Positions 45,602 to 57,018 of a stretch of DNA of 64,000 bases are shown here, piece after piece; position 1 is the first letter of the stretch; the number at the start of each line of letters is the position of its first letter. The position numbers and the translations under genes are program-made. Under the pieces are notes generated by a model. The model saw only the letters and a list, made by a program, of their open reading frames with translations, made no database searches and was not told the DNA's origin. This DNA comes from Lantana camara (taxonomy: Eukaryota; Streptophyta; Magnoliopsida; Lamiales; Verbenaceae): assembly GCA_037501455.1 (NCBI GenBank), contig CM074861.1:100355001-100419000 (forward strand), read 5' to 3'.

Positions 45602-48355
45602 ATGCAGGTTTGTGGTGGATCTGCAACGATGAATTCTGCTCACCAGGCTTTTGGAGTCAAGGGATTGTTATTTCCGACCAAATCTATTGGTATAAGTGGA
45701 CTCCCAAATCATGTTAGTTTTGGCCTAGTCAAGCCTTGTGGAGCATCTCAACTTGAAGGGAGCTTAGTCACGGGGAAACCTCCAGCTTCTGTATCGGTAC
45801 CTACAACTGAAACTGGAGGTGCTAATGATTTTAAATCTATGAAATATATGCATCATAATCTCATTTTGATACGTGAAGCATACTATGAGGACTTGTTAGT
45901 TTCTTCCCTTCTTTCAAACCCCTCCATATTTCATTTTCCTTTGGTGAATTCATTGAAATATATAGTTGTAAGACTGATTCCCTGTTTTCAACTGAAACAA
46001 TTAGGAGCTAGCAGCTTTGTGGATTATGACCTTAGCGCAACTGATCCAGAAGTTCGCACTATTATTGACAAAGAGAAGAATCGACAATTTAGAAGCTTAG
46101 AACTCATTGCTTCAGAGAATTTCACATCTCGAGCTGTGATGGAAGCAGTTGGTTCTTGCCTCACTAATAAATATTCTGAAGGATTACCTGGGAAAAGGTA
46201 AGTTTATGCATATAAGGGAGGGTCGGGTTGGTTTTGGAAATAAGCACTTGGCCTCCTTTTGAACTCTGCATTAAGGATTCATGAATCTCTTTTACTGTAG
46301 GTACTATGGTGGCAATGAGTACATTGATGAACTCGAGATTCTTTGTCAAGAGAGGGCTCTTGCAGCATTTAATTTGGATGGAAAGCAATGGGGTGTGAAT
46401 GTTCAGCCATTATCTGGTTCTCCTGCTAATTTTGAGGTTTACACAGCAATTCTAAGTCCACATGACCGCATAATGGTAAATACTATTCTATTTTCCTCCT
46501 TTTTCTTTAGATGATTTGGAATATCTGGAAAGTGGAACCACACTTGCTCTAATGATTTTATAACTGACTTTAGGGTTTGGATTTACCGCATGGAGGACAC
46601 CTGTCTCATGGTTTCATGACTCCCAAGAAACGTGTTTCAGGAACATCAATTTATTTTGAATCCATGCCGTACCGGTTGGATGAGTCAACAGGTCTGGCCT
46701 TTTAACATAGTTATTGTTCTTTTGTTAATCTTTTCATAGATTATGAATCATCCTTCTCTGATATAAAACTTGTTTATACAAGGCCTTGTTGATTATGACA
46801 TGCTTGAGAAAACAGCTATTCTCTTCCGCCCAAAACTTATTATTGCTGGTGCTAGTGCTTATCCCCGTGATTTTGACTATCCTCGCATGAGAAAGGTACA
46901 ATACTTCAAGTTTATTCTCAATACAGTTGCTCGGTTATATCTCTTTCGTATGATTGGTTATACACTTACATTACATCTGACTGTCTCCAAATGATATGCT
47001 GTGAAGATTGCTGATGCTGTTGGTGCTTTTCTCATGATGGATATGGCTCATATTAGTGGACTTGTGTCTGCTTCTGTTGTTGCTAATCCTTTCGAGTACT
47101 GTGATATTGTAACAACTACCACACACAAGGTACACTCATTTACATTTCCAATAAACGTGCAAATACACACCAAAAGGAAAGGGAAAAGGAAATCATTGTA
47201 TGATCATTATTTTGGGACCATAACCTGGATATATTTCTACAGTCACTCAGAGGTCCTAGAGGTGGCATGATTTTCTTCAAGAAAGATCCTGTTCTGGGAG
47301 TTGACTTAGAATCTGCAATCAACAATGCTGTTTTTCCAGGTCTTCAGGTCTGTATTCTCTGCTTCGTTGGTCACTGGACTTCTCAACACGCTCAAATCAT
47401 CAATTTATCACTGTATTTCTAAACTTAAAATCTTTTTTTTTTTGTCTTTATGGTAAAGGGAGGTCCACATAATCACACAATTGGGGGACTTGCTGTTTGT
47501 CTGAAACATGCAAAATCTCCGGAATTCAAAGCTTATCAAAACCAGGTATCGTCATGTTAATTTTGGGTAGTTTTTCTCCCTGCATCCTTATTTTGATATC
47601 ATTATTTCATTCTGTAGGTGGTCTCTAATTGTAGAGCTCTTGCTACTCGACTGATGGAGTTAGGATACAGCTTGGTTTCTGGTGGGAGTGATAACCATTT
47701 GGTTCTTGTGGATCTCCGTCCCTTAGTAAGCATCCATCTTTAATCTACCTTTCCCCTAATCCTCGCATCAATAATCATTTTCCAGTTTTTTTTTTTTTTT
47801 TTCTCTTGCATCTCCCTCTGAAATCAAATACTCACGGGTCATACTTCCCACAAGAGTTGACTTAATTTTCTTGCATTTTCTGTCACTACCTTCCTCCTAA
47901 TGTTGATAATCTTGTTGCTGTCTTAATAGGGCATTGACGGTGCTAGAGTTGAGAAAATTCTCGATATGGCATCAATAACCCTCAATAAAAACTCCGTACC
48001 TGGTGAGTGCGCATGATACGACTTCTTGATCTCATATACATCACTTTTGCTTACTCTTGTACCAATTTCCCACTGTATAGGTGATAAAAGTGCATTAGTG
48101 CCTGGCGGCATACGCATAGGCTCGCCTGCTATGACTACCAGAGGCTTTGGCGAAAAGGAATTCATTTCGGTGGCAGATTTTATTCATGAAGGTGTTCAAA
48201 TCACCCGAGAAGCAAAGAAATCTGTTTCAGGATCTAAGCTCCAAGATTTCATGAAATTCGTCACTTCCCCAGACTTTCCACTGATCGACAAGGTGTTGGA
48301 CTTGCAAAGAAGAGTCGAGGCCCTGACTACTCAGTTCCCAATACCTGGCTTGTGA
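45602..48355 (+). CDS. SHM3: Serine hydroxymethyltransferase, plastid type
   Basis: Eleven exons: 45602..45818, 46005..46197, 46301..46475, 46574..46691, 46783..46895, 47007..47129, 47243..47347, 47459..47545, 47618..47725, 47930..48002 and 48081..48355. They give 528 aa, close to plastidial SHM3. The first 75 residues are rich in Ser/Gly/Lys and poor in acids, fitting a transit peptide. Family blocks: [57 protein letters not shown], and [13 protein letters not shown] with the PLP lysine K313 at the exon 6/7 border. The enzyme interconverts serine plus THF with glycine plus methylene-THF, in the plastid folate pathway. All catalytic blocks are intact. Intron 1 (186 bp) is a multiple of three and has no in-frame stop. 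Confidence 0.95.
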
Positions 48356-49309
48356 GTGAAGTGCAAAAATAGATCCCTAAACAGAGCATAAGGTCCCCAA
48401 AGCTAAATTAGACCTTTGTAACGATCCTATTTAGGCTTTGTTTTAAACTTTGTAATATGCGTATTTGGTTATGTATTTCCATCCCAAATTTTGCTAGGAA
48501 AACGAGGCATCGTCCACTTCATGATAAATAATAAAATGGAAAAAAAAAAAAAAGAAAAAGAAAAAGATCTTTACTCCAAATGTGTATTGTTATACCCCTA
48601 GTGAACCCTACGAAGCATATCTTTGGTATTTTTTTTTTCCTGGATATTAGCCACTGTTATTGCATCAAGATGATTAAATTTTCTGCAACAATCTGGGTTC
48701 TTTGCTGTAGAGTTTCTTTAGTTCAATTGGATTAAAGCACATTAAGTTACCGAATAAACCAGCCATAATGCTTACCTTTTCTGTTTTTGCCAGAAATGTA
48801 ACTTGTACTTCTACAGAACGTAAAAATTTCCATTCTAGTTACCTGCGAACATGCATGGTAAAGAACACTTCTTTCCACGGCTACAGGAGTAAAATTTAAT
48901 TTACCTCCTTTGATATTCAAAATATTTGAATTACCTCCTTAAAAGAAATTTATTTTAATATAATCCCTTATGATATCTAAAAAAATTCACGCCACCTCCC
49001 TAATTAATTTTTAGTCTAATTGTATGTTTTTAAAGCTAAACTGACCTCTTATATATTAATTAGGTTTAAACAAGTATTAATATTTTTGTATTAACCACAT
49101 ATTCAGTTTTGTTATTTTAAGTAATATTTGATTTTTGTTGTTAAAAATTTTTTATTTGAATTTGAATTAAGTGAAGAAAAGTATAATTTTTCTTTATTAT
49201 TAATTATTGTTAAAATTTCGTATTTGAAATAAATTGAGAGCAGAAAAATATAAATTTTTATTGTTATTGAAGAAGATGATATTTTCATCCCTACTAACTA
49301 AAAATATTA
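48356..49309. other. SHMT 3' UTR and intergenic DNA
   Basis: AATAAT/AATAAA-like signals occur near 48525. A stretch at about 48885-49040 with repeated TTACCTCCTT words looks like a worn MITE, but I could not find its other end. No gene is seen. Confidence 0.45.
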
Positions 49310-49755
49310 ATGATCATGATCTTTAGTTGGAGTACAAAGTTGACGCCAACAATCATGATCTTTAGTTGGAGACTCATACACGAATGGGTGGCGGTCGACG
49401 ATAGATTGCAGCAGAAAGGAATAGCAATGGCATCAAAATGCCCTTGCTGCAAGAATCAAGAAACAATTGACCATCTGTTTATTTCTAGTCAGAAAGCAAA
49501 GGAAATCTGGTTGTTCTTTGGTGAGAGATTCAGTGTAACCGATATCCAAACCAACTCGCCATTAATAAAAATCCAGCATTGGATAACCTCATCAAGATAC
49601 AGTGCCACTTCCCATGTCAGAATTATCATACCCATGTTGATAATGTGGTGCATCTGGAAGGAACGTAATCATCATAAATATGATGGTAGCTCTTTCTCTA
49701 CTTATGCCACGTTTACTTTCATAAATAAGGCATGTTATCATGATGTAGCATGGGT
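49310..49755 (+). pseudogene. LINE relic: reverse-transcriptase zinc-binding domain
   Basis: The frame reads IFSWRLIHEWVAVDDRLQQKG, CPCCKNQETIDHLFISSQKAKEIW and MWCIWKERNHHKYDG. This is the zf-RVT domain that follows the reverse transcriptase in plant LINEs, with C-C-H-type ligands present. No reverse transcriptase is found upstream, so it is 5'-truncated. The RNase H part resumes at 52345 after unrelated inserts. Confidence 0.8.
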
Positions 49756-49855
49756 TTTCATTTGTTCACCGTTCTCAGGCCCACCTCCACCACCACCGCT
49801 TCACGCACCACCGCCAAGATCCGTTGCTGCCACCAGAACCCCTAGACACAAAACC

Positions 49856-50575
49856 TGAATACGAATATAAAATTAATTGGGTTTTCGATTCTCGTCTAAA
49901 AATCTCAATATCCGCCGGCGTATTGGGCGCTGCTGGCCTAGTATTGGTGATAAAAGCTCTAAGATATCTCGAATTCAGTTCCTTGGATCAATACGAAGCT
50001 TCTCTTAGGGATTGGGTTGTCCCTGGATTGGAGAATCTTGGAAACAATTGCTTCTTGAATAGGTAAAAATTGGTTCTTGAATGTCGTTTTGCTGGTAAAA
50101 TTGATTCTTGAATGAGATTTCGGCTTAAGTTAGGTTTAGTTAAGTTGTATTGTTTTTTATGAAGTTTTGAAAATTACATATGAAGTATATTGGTTGTTAT
50201 TATAGTGGATTGAGGTTTTTCGTTTTTTACTAGTATTTAATTGGAATTACCTTATGTGTTTGTGTGTTTGATGGTGAGATATTTCTTGGATTTAGGCTCT
50301 TTCAAACTGTTCGAGCTTAAGAAAATATCTTAGAAAGTTTGTGGAGGAACCTGGGCAATTATCAAATGGAGAAGGAGAGGATGAAGATACACCTCTCATT
50401 AAGTCCATGACTTCACTAATGAGAGGTTAATTGATTTCGATTTTCGGTTATGTCTCGATTTATTTAAATCCCTGTTTATATTTTACGTGTATGGAGTTCA
50501 TATGTTGCAGAGGTGTACTAACCGGTGGACCGAAGCAATGTCTCATAGGGATTTAAGGTGAATCAATGCATTCTT
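49856..50575 (+). pseudogene. UBP27-like ubiquitin protease fragment
   Basis: The first block (49856-50062) reads INWVFDSRLKISISAG, a hydrophobic segment GVLGAAGLVLVI, and VPGLENLGNNCFLN ending at a GT donor. It matches the N-terminus of UBP27-like (USP30-type) deubiquitinases with the catalytic Cys box. A second block (about 50300-50427) reads CSSLRKYLRKFVEEPGQ, then EDEDTPLIKSMTSLMR to a donor. A third (about 50513-50560) is degenerate with stops. No ATG opens the frame, the VILQ-type residues after the Cys box are missing, and the His box is absent. Introns are kept, so it was copied as DNA rather than from mRNA. Confidence 0.7.
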
Positions 50576-51840
50576 CCAACTTTTTTTCTAAAGGAATCTT
50601 GTTTGATGTAGATTGTTATATATTGGGAATGTAGGCTGTTAAGAGGATGAAATTATGTAGCTATGGATTGAGATCAAGTACATCATTTGCTTGTTCATTT
50701 GCCATCTGGGCAATTGAATTGGAAATTCAATTGTTTCAAGTTGGAAATTCAATTATTTCAAGTACATCAATTGCTTGTTCATTTGTCATCCTAATTCGGT
50801 TGCAAGAAGTGTATTGAGATTCAAAAGTCCTTTAGATCGTGATTTCAACTTAGTTGCATTTGCTGTGTAGTCAATTCTGTCAAGTTGGGATCTTGTTTGT
50901 TTAATAATGCATTCCAAATCAATTGACCCGGATGTTAGTCATACTTTCTTATGGCTTGTTCCAATAAGAATGAAAAATAATGGTGCTTCTTTGTTTCTTT
51001 GCTATATGTTCAATCTTCATCATAAAATGCATTATTAATTTAGTTGATATATGAAGTGAATAGCTTATATTTTCTTTTTCTTTTATAACTGAGATTTGAC
51101 TAGAGTCTTTGTCTAATATAACAGTTACTTGTGATTGTCAATGTCATGAGTTATAAAAAAAATGTGTGCTGTTAACTTACGAAATGAAAATTTTGTTTTA
51201 TGAATTTGTCTGGCTGGTCTAATATTTGCATGTAGTTTTATTTGCACATTTGAAGTTGGAAACGTCCTTACGTGTATTTGCAATCTCATATGCTTCTTAT
51301 TATGGCTCAAGTCAGTCTGATTTTACCACGTTCTTTTCTTCAGATGTTTGCATTGAAATCGACAAACAAATAGCTTAAAGGAATGATGTATTGAAATCAA
51401 CAAACAAAGAGTTTGAAGGATTGATGAAGACTGTGAAGATTTAAGCCATAAATGATTGTATTGTATCTCTGATATTTTTGTATATATGACAAATGATATT
51501 TTGTTGGATGCTATTGGATATTGATTATTGGTAAAAGGATTTGATGTTTATTATAGAACTTACAAGAAGAGATGATGGATCTCATGGATGTGAGCAAACG
51601 AGAATGAGTAATGGGATTCAAGAACATGGTTTAAAAAGATAAAGGGTAAAATGGTATTTTAACCTAATCTTCCTCAAACATACATAAAAAGTAAACAACA
51701 GAATTATATAAGACATGAATGCTGACATGCAATGTAAATGCATGTTATCTTGCTATCACCAACATACAATAACACTACATGCATTAACATGTCTTCAAAT
51801 GTAAACGCGGCCTTATAGAATTATTAGACAAATTTTAACA
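50576..51840. other. Non-coding DNA downstream of the UBP27-like fragment
   Basis: A local duplication around AAGTACATCATTTGCTTGTT (about 50675 and 50755) is visible. It may be further intron or 3' DNA of the captured gene. Nothing else is recognised. Confidence 0.4.
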
Positions 51841-51895
51841 CATATTTATGGTCTTCGTAGGATTGGCCGGCTGACGTGGACTTGGTGGAGAGGAG

Positions 51896-52344
51896 CAGGG
51901 GCGGAGCCAGCATAGGGGAAAAAATTTTAGTTTTTAGTTATTAATTTTGTTTGAAGTGAATTATTTCTGTAAATTCTTATTGAATGTTTATAAAACGTTC
52001 AATTTTTATATGTTTATTGAGAGTGCAAACTCATTAATTATTTTTTTTTGAATTGGTATCGTAGTTTGTAATCAAGCATCGGTATTTTAGCAAAAGATTG
52101 AAAAGTTTTATTGAATCCTCAAGTTCGATTGCTAACCAAGAAAGAATTAATATTGGTAATGTAGAATTTAATCCTGAAGACATAATTAGTGATCCGGGGC
52201 TACAAAAACAAAGTTATTATGTCCTTCTAGAGTTCGTATTCGAAGAGAATATATATCTAGGGACCTTGCTCGTATTAATGGATATATATTTCTACCACAA
52301 AAATTTTCAGCCCCGGCTATTGAAAAATTCTAAATCCGTCCCTG
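51896..52344 (+). mobile_element. Small TIR element with a hAT TTF-domain fragment
   Basis: The ends CAGGGGCGGA and, inverted, CAGGGACGGA enclose 449 bp. Inside, a frame reads KSFIESSSSIANQERINIGNVEFNPEDIISDPGL, resembling the start of hAT TTF-type zinc-finger transposases (...DPGLR). The rest of the transposase is missing. The flanks share only GGAG, so the target duplication is unclear. It sits within LINE sequence. Confidence 0.65.
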
Positions 52345-52632
52345 GGAGACATTGATGTGGTAATAACATTTGGGTTTCAAATAAAGAAGGCACAACTGCC
52401 TAGAAACATCAGGGTAACATGGGAAAAGCCGCCAATTAGATGGCTGAAATTGAACACAGATGGGGCGTCTAAAGGAAATCCAGAACCGACGGGGATTGGA
52501 GGCATAGTCAGAAGGGAAGACGGAAGGGTGATAGACGCTTTTAGTAAGAGTATAGGATTCGGCACTAATACGATGGTGGAGGTGAGTGCAGTAGTGGAGG
52601 GAATACAAAGAGTGGCCAAGATAGGTTGCCAA
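52345..52632 (+). pseudogene. LINE relic: RNase H (RVT_3) fragment
   Basis: The frame reads WEKPPIRWLKLNTDGASKGN, GIGGIVRREDGRVIDAFSK and VEVSAVVEGIQRVAK. This is the RNase H domain at the C-terminus of plant LINEs, with the first catalytic Asp in NTDG and a Glu in VEVSAV. It breaks off where the copia element is inserted. The WWRGD bases before the TIR element (about 51870-51895) are probably its upstream part. Confidence 0.8.
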
Positions 52633-53001
52633 TGTTAGTTTGTGGCCAATTTGTATCCCACATTGAAAGACTAGTTTTGGATAAGAGTGTTTGTGTCCCA
52701 CATTGGTTTTTTAGAATAGTTTGGGGAGGAGCTAACACTATAAAAGACTCCCTCCCCCTTCTAGCTTAGTGCATCAAACAAAGTCTCTCTCTACTTTTTA
52801 ATATTTCTTAAGTGAAATATATTTTAAGTAGTGCCAGAGGACGTAGGCTAATTTGGCCGAACCTCGTTAAATTTGGTGTTCTTTTCATTACGCCTTTAAT
52901 AGCCTTATTTTTGGGTTATAGTTAGTTTATTTTTGCCTAATTTTTCCTTTGTGCAATTTTAGGCATTATAGTTCTAAATATTGTTCGCCGCTTCCTCAAC
53001 A
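52633..53001 (+). repeat. Copia 5' LTR, 369 bp
   Basis: It begins TGTTAGTTTGTGGCC and ends TCCTCAACA. A TATA box (CTATAAAAG, about 52738-52746) lies in mid-LTR. The 3' LTR starts with the same bases at 63939. Confidence 0.92.
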
Positions 53002-53002
53002 A

Positions 53003-53017
53003 GTGGTATCAAGAGCC
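53003..53017 (+). other. Copia primer-binding site
   Basis: GTGGTATCAAGAGCC directly after the LTR matches the initiator tRNA-Met site with one extra A. Confidence 0.85.
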
Positions 53018-53084
53018 AAAGGTGTCGGAGTATGCTCTGTGGTTGCAGCTTAGTCTGATCTTCCAAATCAGAAACGGACGAAGA

Positions 53085-53330
53085 GGGCTCGGCGGGCATC
53101 GCGCATCGACGAGCATCGGCAGGCATCGTGCATCGGCAGGCTCAGCAGGCACCTTGCATCGTGCACCGACGGGCTCAGCAGGCACCGCGCATCGGTAGGC
53201 TAGGTAGGCATCGCGCATCGACAGGCTCGATCAGCATCGCCCATCTGCAGATTCGGTTGGCACCGCGCATCTACCGGCTCGATCAGCACCGTGCATCGAC
53301 AGGCTCAGTTGGCATCGCGCATTGGTGGCT
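53085..53330 (+). repeat. 27-bp minisatellite in the copia leader
   Basis: About nine diverged units of the type GCACCGCGCATCGACAGGCT lie between the primer site and gag. The unit length near 27 keeps frames open on both strands. Confidence 0.75.
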
Positions 53331-53353
53331 ATTGAAAGAAAGGTGTAGCAGAA

Positions 53354-54512
53354 ATGACGAAGGATGAGATCACGCCTGAAGAAGCAAAGACAGCTTCCAC
53401 CTCGGCTTTCAGCTCGTTCAACTTGACAAGGACTGGAATGGCAAATACGAGAATCGCGGTGGAGATCTTCGATGGATCCGGTCATTTTGGCATGTGGCAA
53501 AGCGAAGTTCTAGACACTCTATTCCAGCAAGGTTTAGATCTTGCCATTGAAGAGAAGAAACCAGAAGAGGTTGATGACAAAGATTGGAAGGCCATCAACC
53601 GTTTGGCATGTGGTACAATTCGCTCGTGTCTCTCCAGAGAACAGAAGTACACTTTCTGCAAGGAAACTTCTGCAAGCAAGTTATGGAAGGCATTGGAGGA
53701 GAAATTCCTGAAAAAAAAACAGTCAGAACAAGTTGCATATAAAGAAACGACTGTTTCGCTTCACGTATGTTCCGGGTACCACGATGAATGAGCACATCAC
53801 TCAATTTAATCAGCTGGTGGCTGATTTATTGAATTTGGAAGTGGCTTTTGAAGATGAGGATCTCACGCTAATGTTGTTGGGATCGTTTCCGAAGGAGTTC
53901 GAGTTTCTCGAGATAACCTTACTCCATGGAAAGGTTGATGTTTCTCTCAGCGAAGTGTGTACAACCTTATACAATTATGAACTGAGGAGGAAGGACAAGA
54001 AAGGAAGCACAGGAGGAGCAACAGAAGCCCTAGTGGTGAGAGCTCGTCAGCAAAGCCAGTCAAAGAGGAGAAGAGGGAGATCAAAGTCAAAGAGCAGAGT
54101 TGCCAAAGATGAGTGTGCTTTTTGTCACAACAAAGGACACTGGAAGAAAGACTGTCCAAAGTTGAAGAAAGGAAAGACTCCGCAAGACGCCAATGTAGCC
54201 GAATACAAAAGCGATGCAGAGTCAGATATTTCCTTAGTGGCTTCACCTTCAACACCAAGTTCAGACGAGTGGATAGTGGATTCGGGTTGCACCTATCATA
54301 TGTCTCCCATTCGGGAGTGGTTATTCGACCTTGAAGAATTCGATGGAGGAGTTGTTTACATGGGCAATAATCAGACATGTAAAATAGTTGGGATAGGTTC
54401 GATCAAGTTACAGAATCACGATAGATCCACCAGAATTCTGAAAGATGTTCGGTTAGTGCCCAGCTTGAAGAAGAATCTCATCTCAGGTCTTGGAGTCAAA
54501 AGGCCTAGTTGA
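53354..54512 (+). pseudogene. Copia gag and protease, frameshifted
   Basis: The gag part starts at the ATG at 53354 (MTKDEITPEEAKT) and has FDGSGHFGMWQSEVLDTLFQ. The frame breaks at a 9-A run (53711-53719) and continues in another frame with MNEHITQFNQLVADL. Further on are the zinc knuckle CAFCHNKGHWKKDC (54114-54155) and the protease motif WIVDSGCTYHM (about 54271-54303). A stop at 54510-54512 ends the frame. Confidence 0.88.
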
Positions 54513-55525
54513 CGATGCGAGATGGAGTTCTTAAATCAACTTCGGGGGCACTCGTGATGTTGAAGAGTGAGAGAAAGAACAACTTGTATTTCTACCAAGG
54601 TAATACAGTTGCTGGGACAGTAGCAGCAGCAATGACTTCTAGCAGCAAGAAGGATGTTGAGGCAACAAAGCTATGGCATATGCGTTTGGGTCACGCTGGA
54701 GAAAAAACCTTGCAAATTCTTGTCAAGCAAGGTTTGTTGAAAGGTACGGAGACTTGCAAATTGGAGTTTTGCGAGCATTGTGTTTTGGGAAAGCAAAGAA
54801 GAGTGAAAGTCGGCACTGCTATTCACAATACTGAGGGTATTTTGGACTACGTGCACTCTGATGTGTGGGGACCTTCCAAGACAGCGTCACTTGGAGGCAG
54901 ACACTACTTTGTCACCTTTATCGATGATTTTTACAGAAGAGTTTGGGTGTTTCCTAAGAAGCACAAAGGTGAAGTGCTTGGAGTTTTTCTACGGTGGAAA
55001 ACTCAACTTGAGAACCAGACTGGAAGAAAGATCAAAGTTCTCCGATCAGACAACGGTGGAGAATATAAGAGTGATCCATTCCAGAAAGTATGCCAAGAAC
55101 ACGGTATAGTTCGTCACTTCACAGTAAGAGAAACTCCGCAACAGAATGGGGTGTCAGACCGTATGAACAGGACATTAGTGGAGAAAGTTCGTTGTATGTT
55201 TTCTAATGCTGGATTAGACATGAAGTTTTGGGCTGAGGCAGTGACATATGCTCAACATCTCGTAAATCGTTTGCCATCATCTGCAATAGGTGGAAAGACT
55301 CTTTTGGAGGTTTGGTCCGGAAAGCCTGCAACAGATTATGACTCTTTGCGTGTGTTTAGTTCTACCGCATACTATCGTGTGAATGAATCAAAGTTGGATC
55401 CTCGAACAAGGAAGACGCTCTTTATGGGCTTCTGCGCTGGGGTTAAGGGATACCGTCTTTGGTGTCTGGAGGCAAAGAAGACAATAATAAGCAGGGATGT
55501 TACCTCGACGAATCTGCCATTTTGA
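54509..55525 (+). pseudogene. Copia integrase region
   Basis: The pre-integrase zinc motif (LWHMRLGHAGEKTLQ with CEHCVLGKQ) is followed by the integrase core: DYVHSDVWGP, TFIDDFYRRVWVFP, LRSDNGGEY and a Glu near RMNRTLVEKV. It ends in RLWCLEAKKTIISRDV, then leaves frame at about 55505. The next open piece (55459-55707) ends at a TAA. Confidence 0.88.
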
Positions 55526-55785
55526 ATAAGGTAACACAAGAAGGGACCGATGGTACTCCGAAGAAGGCGGAGCGTGTACCGGAACAAGTGGAGTATACAC
55601 CAGAACAGGTGGAGTTTGAGAAGATAGTGGTGAGTCCAGCAAAAGACACTATCAATGATTCTTCTACGGCAGAAGAAGAGTCGGACGAGGAGGAGGTTAC
55701 TACCTAAGAACCTCAACAGCAACTAGAGCCAATTTCGATTAGAAGGACAAGGCGAGAAATTCAGAAACCAGCCCGTTTTGTCGAC

Positions 55786-57018
55786 ATGGTAGCATATGCA
55801 CTTCCCGTAGTTGATGATGTTTCATCTATATTTTCAGAAGCTGTCCGGAGCTCAGAAAACAATAGATGGAAAGACGCAATGGAGGAAGAGATGCAATCTC
55901 TTCAGAAGAATAAGACGTGGAAGTTGGCAAAACTACCGATGGGAAATAAGGTATTGGATGCAAATGGGTATTTGCAAAGAAAGAAGGATTTCCTAACAAA
56001 GACGATGTTCGCTACAAGGCAAGGTTGATAGCTAAAGGCTATGCTCAGAAGGAGGGAGTTGATTACAATAAAGTGTTTTCTCTAGTTGTCAAGCACTCCT
56101 CAATTAGAATTTTGTTGGCCTTGGTAGCGCAGTTGAATTTGGAGTTAGCTCAACTCGATGTGAAAACAACGTTCCTGCACGGTGAATCGTGATTTGAAAG
56201 AGGAAATTTATATGTCTCAGCCAGATGGATACAAAGTTGCTGGTAAAGAAAATTGGGTTTGCAAACTAGACAAATCGTTGTACGGATTGAAGCAATCGCC
56301 GAGACAATGGTACAAACGATTTGATAAGTTTATGTTGGGTCAAAGGTACACAAGGAGTAAGTACGGCCACTGTGTGTATTTGCACAGGCTACAAGATGGA
56401 ACCTACATCTACCTACTCTTGTATGTCGATAATATGCTGATAACATCAAAGAGTCGAGATGAAATTGACAATTTGAAGGCTCAATTGGGTAAAGAGTTTG
56501 AGATGAAGGATTTGGAAGAAGCCAAGAAGATTCTCAGAATGGAGATAAGCAGGGATCGGCAGAAAGGTCAGCTTTGGCTGACTCAGAAGCAGTATTTGAA
56601 CAAAGTACTACAACAGTTTGGTATATGTCCAGATACAAAACCCGTAGGTACTCCGCTTACCCCTCATTTGAAGCTTAGTAGCCAGTTATCTCCGAAGACT
56701 GAAGAAGAACGAGAATATATGGCAAAAGTCCCATATGCGAATGCAGTTGGTAGCCTGATGTATGCAATGGTGTGTACAAGACCGGATATTTCACAAGCCG
56801 TAGGCGTAGTGAGCAGATATATGCATGATCCTGGAAAGGCTCACTGGAAAGCTGTGAAATGGATTCTGCGGTATATTCAAGATACCGCAGACGTTGGTTT
56901 ATTGTTTGAGCGGGATGAAACACTTGGTCAAACCATAGTTGGATACTGTGATTTTGACTATGCTAGAGTTTGGATAAGCGAAGATCTACAACTGGCTACT
57001 TGTTCACTTTAGCGAAGG
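55786..57018 (+). pseudogene. Copia reverse transcriptase, several frame breaks
   Basis: Pieces in changing frames read WKDAMEEEMQSLQKNKTWKL, then YKARLIAKGYAQKEGVDYN, then EEIYMSQPDGYKVAGKENWV and LYGLKQSPRQWYKRF. The catalytic motif reads YVDN at 56422-56433 instead of YVDD. It continues through VGSLMYAMVCTRPDI into the start of RNase H, where the solo-LTR nest is inserted. Confidence 0.88.

Noticed and set aside
53085..53330. Possible CRISPR-like array of short repeats
   Set aside because: Units are contiguous, diverged and without unique spacers, and the context is a plant copia leader.
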